From Phyllobacterium myrsinacearum (GTDB taxonomy: Bacteria; Pseudomonadota; Alphaproteobacteria; Rhizobiales; Rhizobiaceae), in contig NZ_PVBT01000001.1 in NCBI RefSeq assembly GCF_002980555.1, positions 248,001 to 312,000 of the forward strand: DNA of 64,000 bases. Reading direction: 5' to 3'. Positions 8,012-15,762 of this stretch are shown here, piece by piece. The number at the start of each line of letters is the position of its first letter. Within the stretch, counting starts at the first letter, position 1. The position numbers and the translations under genes are program-made. Below the pieces are notes generated by a model, which saw only the letters and a list, made by a program, of their open reading frames with translations, was not told the origin of the DNA and made no database searches.

Positions 8012-8710
8012 ATGTCCTCCCTCACCACCATCGGTTTTGACGCAGACGATACGCTCTGGGAGAACGAGCAGTTCTTCCGCCTGTCGGAAAAGCACTTCGA
8101 GGCACTGCTTGCCCCGCATACGGATGTCCCTGACCTGTCTGACCGGCTTCTGGAGGTGGAGCGGCGCAATCTCGATCTCTATGGTTTCGGCATCAAGGGG
8201 TTCACCCTGTCGCTGATCGAGACGGCGCTGGAGGTGACGGATGGCAGGATACCGTCATCCGTTCTCGGCGAAATCCTGGCGGCGGGGCGGGACATGCTGC
8301 GCCATCCCATCGAAACCCTGCCGCATGTGCAGGACACGCTGGAGCAATTGGCCGGGCGCTACCGGCTGGTCCTGATCACCAAGGGCGACCTTTTCGATCA
8401 GGAGCGCAAGCTGGCGCAATCGGGCCTTGGCGATTTCTTCGATGCGGTTGAGATCGTCAGCAGCAAGGACCGGGCTACCTATCAGCGGATTTTCAGCCGC
8501 CATGGCGATGGCCCGGAGCGCAGCATGATGATCGGCAATTCGCTGAAATCGGACGTGGTTCCGGCCATTCAGGCTGGCGGCTGGGGCATTTATGTCCCGC
8601 ATGCGCTGACCTGGGTGCTCGAACATGTGGACGCGCCGGTGGCGGAGCCGCGCTTCCGCCAGATCGAGCATCTCGGCGATCTCGCACCGCTGCTGGCTGA
8701 ACTGGGCTAA
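8012..8710 (+). CDS. HAD-superfamily hydrolase
   Basis: A 232-residue HAD-like phosphatase. Motif I is FDADDTLWENEQFF near the N-terminus (nucleophile and acid/base aspartates of DxD). Motif II is LITKGD, motif III the lysine in SSKDRATY, and motif IV is the acidic region around IGNSLKSDVVPA. A helical cap lies between motifs I and II. The substrate cannot be told from the sequence. An in-frame ATG at 7994 would add six residues. It is divergent from the lipid kinase and shares with it a short promoter region of about 150 bases. Confidence 0.87.
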   Translation: MSSLTTIGFDADDTLWENEQFFRLSEKHFEALLAPHTDVPDLSDRLLEVERRNLDLYGFGIKGFTLSLIETALEVTDGRIPSSVLGEILAAGRDMLRHPIETLPHVQDTLEQLAGRYRLVLITKGDLFDQERKLAQSGLGDFFDAVEIVSSKDRATYQRIFSRHGDGPERSMMIGNSLKSDVVPAIQAGGWGIYVPHALTWVLEHVDAPVAEPRFRQIEHLGDLAPLLAELG

Positions 8711-8862
8711 TCCAAGCGGCGTCTTTCCAAGCTTATCAGGCTTGGGGTATGGTGTGTTTCCCCTTGGAATTTGCCTTGAGGGGCGTCCCGCGCGGACATC
8801 CATATATTTTTTGAGAATATTCAATATTGGTTACGTAATAACATTAATTTTCAGGAGTCATA

Positions 8863-10770
8863 ATGTCGTTTATTTTTATGAAGTCTCCCTTTGAAACTTT
8901 ACGGTTGGGCCTCCTCATTTTATGGCTGTTTGCATTGCAGCAGCAGGCCCACCCCCAGGATGCAGTGCCTGTGGTGAAGGAAGAATACATCTCCGCGTCG
9001 GATGTTATCACGGTTGAGAAGGACGGCAGCTACAGCGTGGAGTGGCAGACAACGCGCCGGCTGCTTGATGCCAGCGGCCGTGACAGCTTTGCAACGAAGA
9101 CGTTCAGCTTCAATGACCAGCTGGCAAGCCTTGACATCATCGAGGCGGAAACCATCAAGGCGGACGGGCGGCGCATCCAGGTGCAGCCGGATCAGATCCG
9201 GCTGCAGGAGGACCCGGCGGCGACGGGGCTGCCGGTGTTCAGCACGAGCAAGCAGAAGACCATTATTTTCCCCGACATCGAGGTTGGCGACAGCGTTCGC
9301 TACCGGGCGCGGAAAATCCAGAGGGAACCGGATTTTCCCGGACATTTTGCCTATGCCGATTCATTTGCTCCGGACGAACGGGTGCTTGCCTATACGCTGG
9401 TGTTGAAGGCTCCGAAATCCCTCGGTCTGCGCAGTGAAGCCTTGGCGATGAACGAGGTGCGGGCGACGGATGAAAAGGGTGACGACGTTTGGAGCTGGAG
9501 CTTTGCCCAGCCCGACACCAGGCCGCTTGACCACGGCAAGGCGGATGTCTTCATGAACAGTCCGCACATCATCGTTACGAGTTTTGCCGATTGGAATGCC
9601 ATTGCCCAGGCCTACCGGGCGCGCGCCGACGACAAGCTTGCGGTAACGCCGGAGATTCAGGCGCTTGCCGACGAGCTGACGAAAGATGTTCCCGGCCGGC
9701 GCGAACAAGTGCAGCGGATCTACAACTGGGTGCGCGGCAATATCAGGTATGTCGCCCTGTATCTGGCACAAGGGGGCTATGTGCCGCATTCGGCCGGGGA
9801 CATCCTGCGAAACCGCTATGGCGACTGCAAGGACCACGTTGTCCTGCTCGAAGCGCTTCTGCGTGCCAGGGGGATTGAAAGCCATGGCGCCCTCATTGCT
9901 TCGGGCGATCTGTTCAGTCTGCCCTCTGAAGCGCTGCCGGGCTATTTCGATCACATCATCAGCTATGTGCCGGAATTTGATCTTTATCTCGATTCCACGG
10001 CCGAATATCTGCCATTCGGTTTGAAAGGCTATTGGCTGTCGTCGAAAGCTGTCTTGCATGTGGATGGCCTGACGGGCATCCGCACGACGCCCGCCATGAC
10101 GGCGCAAGAGAATTCATTGTCCACCAGCACGACCTGGTCACTCGACATGGATGGGTCGCTGCACGGCAGGATCGTGGAAATTTCGCGGGGTGGCATATCG
10201 ATTGACCGGCGCCGCGCCGTCGCGGGCATCGATCCGCTGCAGCGCGCCGGTCTCGTGCAGCAGCTTCTTGCCCGTAACGGCTTGAAGGGCAGGGGCAGCT
10301 ACACGGCGGACGATCCGAAAAGCGATGAGCGGGACTACAGGATCGATATCGATTTCACCATCAATCAGACCGGCCTTGATCTGTCCGGTCCCGAGGCGTT
10401 CGCCATCACGCCCCCCTTGGCGTTGGGCTATTCCATACCGGACATGACCAGCTTTGCCATGGAGCGCCCCGAACCGCTCTATGCAACAGCCTGTGCGGCC
10501 GTTGAGCTTGACGACACCTATGACGGAACCATTCCGGAAGGCGTTGGCGTCCGGTCCCTGCCAAAATCCGTGTCGCTGGCCGAAGGGCCCATCCGGTACG
10601 ACGCGGCCTATGCGGCGGAGGGACAGAAAATCCACGCAAGACGTCACTACGTCATGCCCATCGACCGGGGGTATTGCACGCCGAAAGATGTGGAACAGAT
10701 GGCGGAGGCTGTGGGCAAGGTGCGCCAGGATCTGCAGCGGAAAGTTCTGCTGGCACCCGCCGGCGATTGA
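8863..10770 (+). CDS. DUF3857 and transglutaminase-like domain protein
   Basis: A 635-residue exported protein. The N-terminus has a signal or anchor helix (LGLLILWLFALQQQ). A DUF3857 beta-sandwich (about residues 45-220) precedes a transglutaminase-like fold with the triad C322 in RYGDCKDH, H364 in YFDHIIS and D377 in LYLDSTAEY. The C-terminal ~230 residues are a further beta-rich region. Such proteins are probably periplasmic or surface thiol proteases or amide-processing enzymes; no substrate is known. The start is supported by AGGAG in TTCAGGAGTCATA. The 150 bases upstream are strikingly AT-rich for this genome, with ATATT and TTACGTAA elements, consistent with a strong or regulated promoter. 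Confidence 0.88.
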   Translation: MSFIFMKSPFETLRLGLLILWLFALQQQAHPQDAVPVVKEEYISASDVITVEKDGSYSVEWQTTRRLLDASGRDSFATKTFSFNDQLASLDIIEAETIKADGRRIQVQPDQIRLQEDPAATGLPVFSTSKQKTIIFPDIEVGDSVRYRARKIQREPDFPGHFAYADSFAPDERVLAYTLVLKAPKSLGLRSEALAMNEVRATDEKGDDVWSWSFAQPDTRPLDHGKADVFMNSPHIIVTSFADWNAIAQAYRARADDKLAVTPEIQALADELTKDVPGRREQVQRIYNWVRGNIRYVALYLAQGGYVPHSAGDILRNRYGDCKDHVVLLEALLRARGIESHGALIASGDLFSLPSEALPGYFDHIISYVPEFDLYLDSTAEYLPFGLKGYWLSSKAVLHVDGLTGIRTTPAMTAQENSLSTSTTWSLDMDGSLHGRIVEISRGGISIDRRRAVAGIDPLQRAGLVQQLLARNGLKGRGSYTADDPKSDERDYRIDIDFTINQTGLDLSGPEAFAITPPLALGYSIPDMTSFAMERPEPLYATACAAVELDDTYDGTIPEGVGVRSLPKSVSLAEGPIRYDAAYAAEGQKIHARRHYVMPIDRGYCTPKDVEQMAEAVGKVRQDLQRKVLLAPAGD

Positions 10771-10790
10771 GCGGAGACGGAGCAGGCCTC

Positions 10791-12308
10791 TTATTCGGCG
10801 GCGTGCTGGTCCTGCGCGCCGTCATCGGGGCCGTTGGGATCGCCTGCCATTGTCTCGCAGCCGAGATCGGGGAAGGCGACGACGCGGTTTCCGGCAAAAT
10901 CGGTGCGGACCACCACCAGTCCCTGTTCCTCGAAATAGGTCAGGAGCCGCCGGGCGCGCCGGGCGGAATGGGTGCCATAGGCGCGGGCGAGCGTTGCGTC
11001 GGACGGACAGGGATTGCCGGTGACCGCCGCCTGCGCGACAATGAAGAACACACCCTGCACGTCATCGGGCAGGCTCTTGGACAGTTCCAGCGCCTGCTGC
11101 CATGGCTCGCTCTGCGCGGTTTCGCCATCGATACCGGCGCGCGCAACCGCCAGCTTGCGGCGGAAGGCGGGCAGGGACAGCGCGTCGCCGGGGACGCGGC
11201 GGATGCGGCAGCGTACCAGAAAATCCTGATAGAGCACCGCATCGGTGCGGAAACCGGCATCCGGGTCGCCCAGCATTTCCTGCATGACCGCATCAATCAG
11301 CGCACTGCGTTCGGCTTCGTCGATTTCCGGGAACAGTGTCATGGCGGGCGCTTCCGCTTCGGCCATTGCCTTGGCTTGGGTCAACTGCGCCAGAATGTCG
11401 GCGGTCGGGGTGGGCGGCGGCGGCGCGGGCGTGCGCCGCACCACCGGGCGCCGCTCTTCGGGCGCCGGTGTGAAGATCAGCTCATGCGCGTCATCGGCCT
11501 GCTGCGGCAGCGGGGTCAGCTTCGGGCTGGACGAGCGGGCGGAGGTTTCGACCGGGCCGATGGTGACCGGCAGCGGGCGGCGCGAAAGCGCGGGCCCCAG
11601 GGCGACGAAGTGTCCGCGTGCCAGATCGCGGAACTGTTCCGCCTGCCGGCGTTCCATGCCGAGCAGATCGGATGCGCGGGCCATGTCGATATCGAGGAAG
11701 GTGCGGCCCATCAGGAAGTTGGAGGCTTCGGCGGCGACGTTCTTGGCCAGCTTGGCCAGGCGCTGCGTGGCGATGACCCCGGCAAGACCGCGTTTGCGGC
11801 CGCGGCACATCAGATTGGTCATGGCCCCGAGCGACAGTTTGCGCGCTTCGTCGGAGACTTCACCGGCAACTGCCGGGGCAAACAGCTGCGCCTCGTCGAC
11901 CACGACAAGCATCGGATACCAGTAGTCGCGCTCCGCATCGAACAGGCCGCCGAGAAACGCCGCGGCGCAGCGCATCTGCTGTTCGACATCGAGGCCTTCA
12001 AGATCGAGCACCACGGATACCCGGTGCTGGCGGATGCGCGCGGCAATGCGGGTCAGTTCATTCTCGGTGCGTGCACCATCGACGACCACATGGCCGTATT
12101 TGTCGGCAAGGGTGACGAAGTCGCCTTCCGGATCGATGACGCATTGCTGCACCCATTGGGCGCTCTGTTCGAGCAGGCGGCGCAGGAGATGGGATTTGCC
12201 CGAACCGGAATTGCCCTGGACCAGCAGGCGCGTTGCCAGAAGCTCTTCCAGGTCGAGCATGGCTTTTGCGCCTGCGGGCGCCGCTCCCATGTCGATGTCG
12301 ACCTTCAT
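10791..12308 (-). CDS. HerA-like ATPase (DUF87/VirB4-type)
   Basis: A 505-residue ATPase of the HerA/FtsK clade. Walker A is GNSGSGKS at residues 32-39, Walker B is MLVVVDEAQ with D138/E139, and an arginine-rich RGRKRGLAGVIATQRLAKL segment follows, typical of HerA-like DNA translocases. A proline-rich linker around residue 300 leads to a separate C-terminal region of about 170 residues with a helix-turn-helix-like end (SDATLARAYGTHSARRARRL). No NurA nuclease gene lies nearby, so the classical HerA-NurA pair is absent. It may move DNA or remodel protein-DNA complexes; its biological role in Rhizobiales is unclear to me. Confidence 0.8.
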   Translation of the reverse strand: MKVDIDMGAAPAGAKAMLDLEELLATRLLVQGNSGSGKSHLLRRLLEQSAQWVQQCVIDPEGDFVTLADKYGHVVVDGARTENELTRIAARIRQHRVSVVLDLEGLDVEQQMRCAAAFLGGLFDAERDYWYPMLVVVDEAQLFAPAVAGEVSDEARKLSLGAMTNLMCRGRKRGLAGVIATQRLAKLAKNVAAEASNFLMGRTFLDIDMARASDLLGMERRQAEQFRDLARGHFVALGPALSRRPLPVTIGPVETSARSSSPKLTPLPQQADDAHELIFTPAPEERRPVVRRTPAPPPPTPTADILAQLTQAKAMAEAEAPAMTLFPEIDEAERSALIDAVMQEMLGDPDAGFRTDAVLYQDFLVRCRIRRVPGDALSLPAFRRKLAVARAGIDGETAQSEPWQQALELSKSLPDDVQGVFFIVAQAAVTGNPCPSDATLARAYGTHSARRARRLLTYFEEQGLVVVRTDFAGNRVVAFPDLGCETMAGDPNGPDDGAQDQHAAE

Positions 12309-12380
12309 TGCTTCTCCAGACCGGTGGTGATTCCGCGCACGGTCAAACGTGCGCGGACCTCCTTAGCATCCCTTTTCCGC

Positions 12381-13445
12381 TCATGCGCGAGCGATATGCC
12401 GCTTCTCACCGGAAACCCACAGATGGTTTTCCGCATCGGTGCGGCGCAGCACCGCACCGAACTCCTGCATCCGCGCAACCACGTAGTCCGGCTCCATCAG
12501 CCCGTCCGGGAAATACAGGCCTGGCGCCACCTTTTCCCCGCCGGCAAGACCGAGCAGGCGCTCCACGGCCAGGGCGACATGCAGAGCGGTCAGGGGTGCC
12601 TGGCCCTGCGGATGGACAATATCGAGGCGCGCGGTGGTTTCCTCGCCGGTTTTGAGCTGGCCGCTGATCTCGATGACGATCTCGGTGGAGAAGGCTTCGC
12701 CGCGGCGGCGGCTCGCCGATTGGCCGTATGCCATGTCAAACCGGATGGAGTGCGCGCCGGTGGTAACACCGAGGCTGAGAACATCGAGGGGCGCGTAGGC
12801 GCTTGCCTCGACCTTCATACCGTCGATATCCGTGAACTGGCGGGTGGCGTTCTCGCCCGTGACCCAGCGCCATTTGCCGCTTTTGAGCGCTAGCGGATTG
12901 GGCGCGGACTGGGTCAGCCGCTCAAAATCGGCAAAGGCGGCCGGTCCGCCCATGTCCTGCTCGTCCAGCACGGCCGCAATGGTAATGTCGTCAATCCGGC
13001 TGAAGTCCCTGGCCGCCTGGAGCGCGGGGAAGGTGGCCGACCCTGCCAGCCAGGTACTGGCCATGAGGATCGCCGAACTGTTCGGTTTATGGATGTAATG
13101 CGCCATTTCCGGTCCGACTTCGAACACGCCGCTGGAGACGCTCAGATAGGGCAGACGGTGCGCCTGCGCATATTTCAGGCTGTTGAGCGTCTCGTCCTTG
13201 ACGAACAGCACGATGGCGCTGAATGCCTTGCCGCCGGGCTGACCAAGATCGGCCCGGTCAAGGTCGATGGCCACCGCCTCGGCGCTGCCGAGAGATCTGG
13301 CAACGAGTTCCGCCTTGGCCAGATCGCGCCCGCCGATGGCAATCGGCAGATCCGGGTGGAGCTTGCGCAGGGTTTGTGCCGCTTGTGCGCCGACGATGCC
13401 GGATCCGCCAATGATGAGGACAGGGGCTGCAGTGGTCGTGGACAT
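12381..13445 (-). CDS. Saccharopine dehydrogenase-like NAD(P)-binding protein
   Basis: A 354-residue oxidoreductase-like protein. The Rossmann nucleotide loop is VLIIGGSGIVGAQAAQTLRK close to the N-terminus, followed by IAIGGRDLAKAE, which resembles the saccharopine dehydrogenase/NAD-binding group. The remainder fits the alpha/beta catalytic half of such proteins, without a motif naming the substrate. It is divergent from a TetR gene with a clear palindromic site between them, so it is probably the regulated target. RBS AAAGGAACATCCC precedes the ATG. True lysine-pathway function is unlikely given the context. Confidence 0.78.
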   Translation of the reverse strand: MSTTTAAPVLIIGGSGIVGAQAAQTLRKLHPDLPIAIGGRDLAKAELVARSLGSAEAVAIDLDRADLGQPGGKAFSAIVLFVKDETLNSLKYAQAHRLPYLSVSSGVFEVGPEMAHYIHKPNSSAILMASTWLAGSATFPALQAARDFSRIDDITIAAVLDEQDMGGPAAFADFERLTQSAPNPLALKSGKWRWVTGENATRQFTDIDGMKVEASAYAPLDVLSLGVTTGAHSIRFDMAYGQSASRRRGEAFSTEIVIEISGQLKTGEETTARLDIVHPQGQAPLTALHVALAVERLLGLAGGEKVAPGLYFPDGLMEPDYVVARMQEFGAVLRRTDAENHLWVSGEKRHIARA

Positions 13446-13458
13446 GGGATGTTCCTTT

Positions 13459-13491
13459 ATATTACTATAGGTAAGTTACTTTTAGTAATAT
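13459..13491. promoter_or_regulatory. Palindromic operator between dehydrogenase and TetR genes
   Basis: ATATTACT (13459-13466) and AGTAATAT (13484-13491) form a perfect 8-bp inverted repeat. Nested inside are TTACT-TTT-AGTAA (13476-13488) and GTAAGTTAC. It lies within 15-45 bases of the dehydrogenase start, the usual place for a TetR operator. Confidence 0.7.
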
Positions 13492-13551
13492 GTAGGTGCG
13501 CGATTGCAAGTCAAGGGGTGACGTTGCTATTCTGGAAAAAAGGATATCCGC

Positions 13552-14139
13552 ATGAGCAAGACCGCAGCCGCCAAGAAAATGCCGAAAGCCCAGCGGCGGG
13601 AGCAGCTCATGGAGACGGCGCTGGGGATCATCCGCACGCAGGGAACCGATGCGCTGACGCTTGGCTATCTGGCGGAGCGTGCGGGGGTGAGCAAGCCGAT
13701 TGCCTATGAACATTTCGGCACGCGCGCTGGCCTGCTGATTGCGTTGTATCAGCAGCTGGACCAGCAGCAGGTCGATGATTTGCTGGCAGCTCTGGAGCAG
13801 GCGCCGAAACAACTGGGCAGCGTCGCCCGGCTGATGAGCGAGGCCTACATGGCCTGCTACCGCTCCATAGGCCCGGAGTGGCATGCCATCTCGGCCGCGC
13901 TCAAGGGCGATGAGGAAATGGAGACATTTCAGAAGGCGTTGATCGACGGCTATGTCGATCTCTACTGCACCGCGCTGGCACCCTATTCGGCGCTTTCTGC
14001 CGATGAGCTGCGCCTGCGCTGCGCCGGTATCATCGGCGCAGCCGAGGCCATTTCGCGGGAAATGACCTGCGGCTGCGTGGATGAAGCCACCGCAGCGGCC
14101 ACCCTGGGATCGCTGATCCTGCAGTGGGTGGCCAACTGA
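13552..14139 (+). CDS. TetR-family transcriptional regulator
   Basis: A 195-residue repressor. The N-terminal helix-turn-helix (about residues 15-60) reads REQLMETALGIIRTQG, LTLGYLAERAGVSKP and IAYEHFGTRAGLLIALY, the standard TetR pattern. The C-terminal ~130 residues form the ligand and dimer domain with no recognisable ligand motif. It is divergent from the saccharopine-dehydrogenase-like gene and probably controls it and itself through the palindrome between them. AAGGATATCCGC precedes the ATG. Confidence 0.88.
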   Translation: MSKTAAAKKMPKAQRREQLMETALGIIRTQGTDALTLGYLAERAGVSKPIAYEHFGTRAGLLIALYQQLDQQQVDDLLAALEQAPKQLGSVARLMSEAYMACYRSIGPEWHAISAALKGDEEMETFQKALIDGYVDLYCTALAPYSALSADELRLRCAGIIGAAEAISREMTCGCVDEATAAATLGSLILQWVAN

Positions 14140-14150
14140 TACCGGATTTG

Positions 14151-14182
14151 CATCATGGTGAACTTGTTGAACCACGCACTAC
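14151..14182 (-). repeat. Dispersed 32-bp repeat, copy 1
   Basis: Read on the minus strand, this 32-base segment (core GTGCGTGGTTC, end TCACCATGATG) matches 27 of 32 bases of 51819-51850. Both copies lie in intergenic DNA just downstream of a gene. It looks like a member of an interspersed chromosomal repeat family. Confidence 0.6.
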
Positions 14183-14192
14183 AGTTTTTGCT

Positions 14193-15083
14193 TTAGATGT
14201 TTATTGTCCGCCCAAGAAACTCCCGCATCAGTGCAGCGACTTCTTCGGCATGGTCTTCCAGAAGAAAATGCCCGCCATCGAAAATGTGCAGCTCTGCCTT
14301 GGGTAGCTGTCCGGCATAGGCCCTGGCGCCGGCAAGGGTGAAGAAGGGATCATGCTGGCCCCAGGTGATCAGCATCGGCGGCTGGTGCTCGCGGAAATAG
14401 GCCTGGAAATGCGGGTACTGCTTGAGGTTTGACTGATAATCATGCAGCAGGTCGATCTGGGCCTCGGCAATGCCGGGACGGTCGAGGCCGTTCTGCGCAT
14501 GGGTCCAGGCATCGGGGCTGATGCGGGCCGGATCTTTCGCACCGAACAGGTATTGGCCCCTTGTGTCCTCGATCGAGAGGTGGCGGCGCATGGCGGCCTC
14601 CGTCTGTGCATTGCGATCCGCCCACAGGCGCCGGGCCGTATCGAAACCGTCCGACAGGCCTTCTTCATGCGCCACGGCGTTCTGCACGAAAATCGCCGTC
14701 ACCCGTTCCGGGTGGCGGGAAGCGAGGCGGAAGCCGACGGGACCGCCGAAATCCTGCGCGTAAAGCGCATAGCGCTTGAGGCCGAGCTTCCGGGTGAATG
14801 CGTCGATGATGTCGGCGAGATGATCGAATGTATAGCGGAACGCCGTGTGGGACGGGGCATCGCTGTAACCGGAGCCGGGATAATCCGGCGCGACAACATG
14901 GTAACGGTCGGCCAGCAGCGGGATGAGGTCGCGGAACATATGCGACGAGGTGGGAAAGCCGTGCAGCAGGAGCAGCGTCGGCGCGTCCTTCGGCCCGGCT
15001 TCCCGGTAAAAGATATTCAGGCCATCGACCTCTTCGGTCCGGTAGCTGATCAGCGGGCGTGCGTGTTCGTTCGATTGTGACAT
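14193..15083 (-). CDS. Alpha/beta hydrolase, epoxide hydrolase / haloalkane dehalogenase type
   Basis: A 296-residue alpha/beta-fold hydrolase. The oxyanion motif is HGFPTSSHMF (residues 41-50). The nucleophile elbow is AQDFGG with D111 in place of serine, which points to epoxide hydrolase or dehalogenase chemistry through an alkyl-enzyme ester. The catalytic histidine is H272 in DGGHFLLEDH. A cap region lies between about residues 130 and 220. The ring-opening tyrosines of epoxide hydrolases cannot be assigned by eye, so the substrate is open. It is divergent from a CGNR regulator with repeats between them. RBS AGGAGCAGGAACG. Confidence 0.85.
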   Translation of the reverse strand: MSQSNEHARPLISYRTEEVDGLNIFYREAGPKDAPTLLLLHGFPTSSHMFRDLIPLLADRYHVVAPDYPGSGYSDAPSHTAFRYTFDHLADIIDAFTRKLGLKRYALYAQDFGGPVGFRLASRHPERVTAIFVQNAVAHEEGLSDGFDTARRLWADRNAQTEAAMRRHLSIEDTRGQYLFGAKDPARISPDAWTHAQNGLDRPGIAEAQIDLLHDYQSNLKQYPHFQAYFREHQPPMLITWGQHDPFFTLAGARAYAGQLPKAELHIFDGGHFLLEDHAEEVAALMREFLGRTINI

Positions 15084-15120
15084 CGTTCCTGCTCCTGTTG
15101 GATGGGTGGTTGCACCGTCT

Positions 15121-15182
15121 AAATTACATTTTGATGGTTACTCAAGTGGAGTAACTTGTCAAATTGAATTTTGATGGTTACT
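15121..15182. promoter_or_regulatory. Direct repeat plus palindrome between hydrolase and CGNR genes
   Basis: A 22-base unit (ending ATTTTGATGGTTACT) occurs at 15121-15142 and 15161-15182, identical at 20 of 22 positions and exactly 40 bases apart. Overlapping the first copy, GTTACTC-AAGTG-GAGTAAC (15137-15155) is a perfect 7-bp inverted repeat. This is a probable regulator-binding array for the divergent pair. Confidence 0.7.
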
Positions 15183-15204
15183 TCTGGAGACGAAAGGAAA
15201 AGCG

Positions 15205-15762
15205 ATGCCGTTCATTTTTCTGGGCAATGCCCTCTGGCTGGATTTCGTCAACACGCAGATCATCGATGGCGAGTTCATCGATCTCATCGGCAAGGACGGT
15301 GCGTTTCTGCAATGGGCGAAGACGGCCGATCTTCAGGATGATGCGGCTGATGCGGCCACCTTCAACGCCGCCTTGACGGAAGCGCAGGCGTTCCGTGCAC
15401 AGTTGCGCGCGGCGGCGGATGGTCTGGCGGCCGGGACGGCGCTCAATCCTGCCTTTATCACCGATATCAACCGGCGGATGGCGGAACATCCGGTTGCAAC
15501 GGTTCTGGAGACATCAGGGAACGGGTGGGTGACCAGCGCAAAGCCCGTCACCAGCGGGCCGCAAAGCGTATTGGCTGAAATCGCCTCTGACTTTGCCCGG
15601 TTTGTCACCGACGAAGCGACGAATGTCCGCCACTGCAGCAATGAGCGCTGCTGCATCGTCTTCTACGATACCAGCAAGAATCACACGCGGCGCTGGTGCA
15701 GCATGGAGACATGCGGCAACCGGGCCAAAGCGGCCGGCCGCCGCGCGCGCATTGCCCGCTAG
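15205..15762 (+). CDS. CGNR zinc-finger / ABATE-domain regulator
   Basis: A 185-residue protein with the two-domain architecture of CGNR proteins. The N-terminal ABATE-like region begins FLGNALWLDFVNTQ and runs to about residue 130. The C-terminal zinc finger has C-x4-C (CSNERC) and C-x4-C (CSMETC) with the signature CGNR itself in METCGNRAKAAGRRAR. Members are thought to be DNA-binding regulators that sense small ligands, often next to an enzyme gene. Here it faces the alpha/beta hydrolase, and the direct repeats between them are its likely binding sites. Its stop codon overlaps that of metE by four bases. Confidence 0.87.
   Translation: MPFIFLGNALWLDFVNTQIIDGEFIDLIGKDGAFLQWAKTADLQDDAADAATFNAALTEAQAFRAQLRAAADGLAAGTALNPAFITDINRRMAEHPVATVLETSGNGWVTSAKPVTSGPQSVLAEIASDFARFVTDEATNVRHCSNERCCIVFYDTSKNHTRRWCSMETCGNRAKAAGRRARIAR

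Noticed and set aside
10674-12893. A 739-codon open frame opposite the HerA-like gene
   Set aside because: It spans several real genes on the other strand and lacks any domain.
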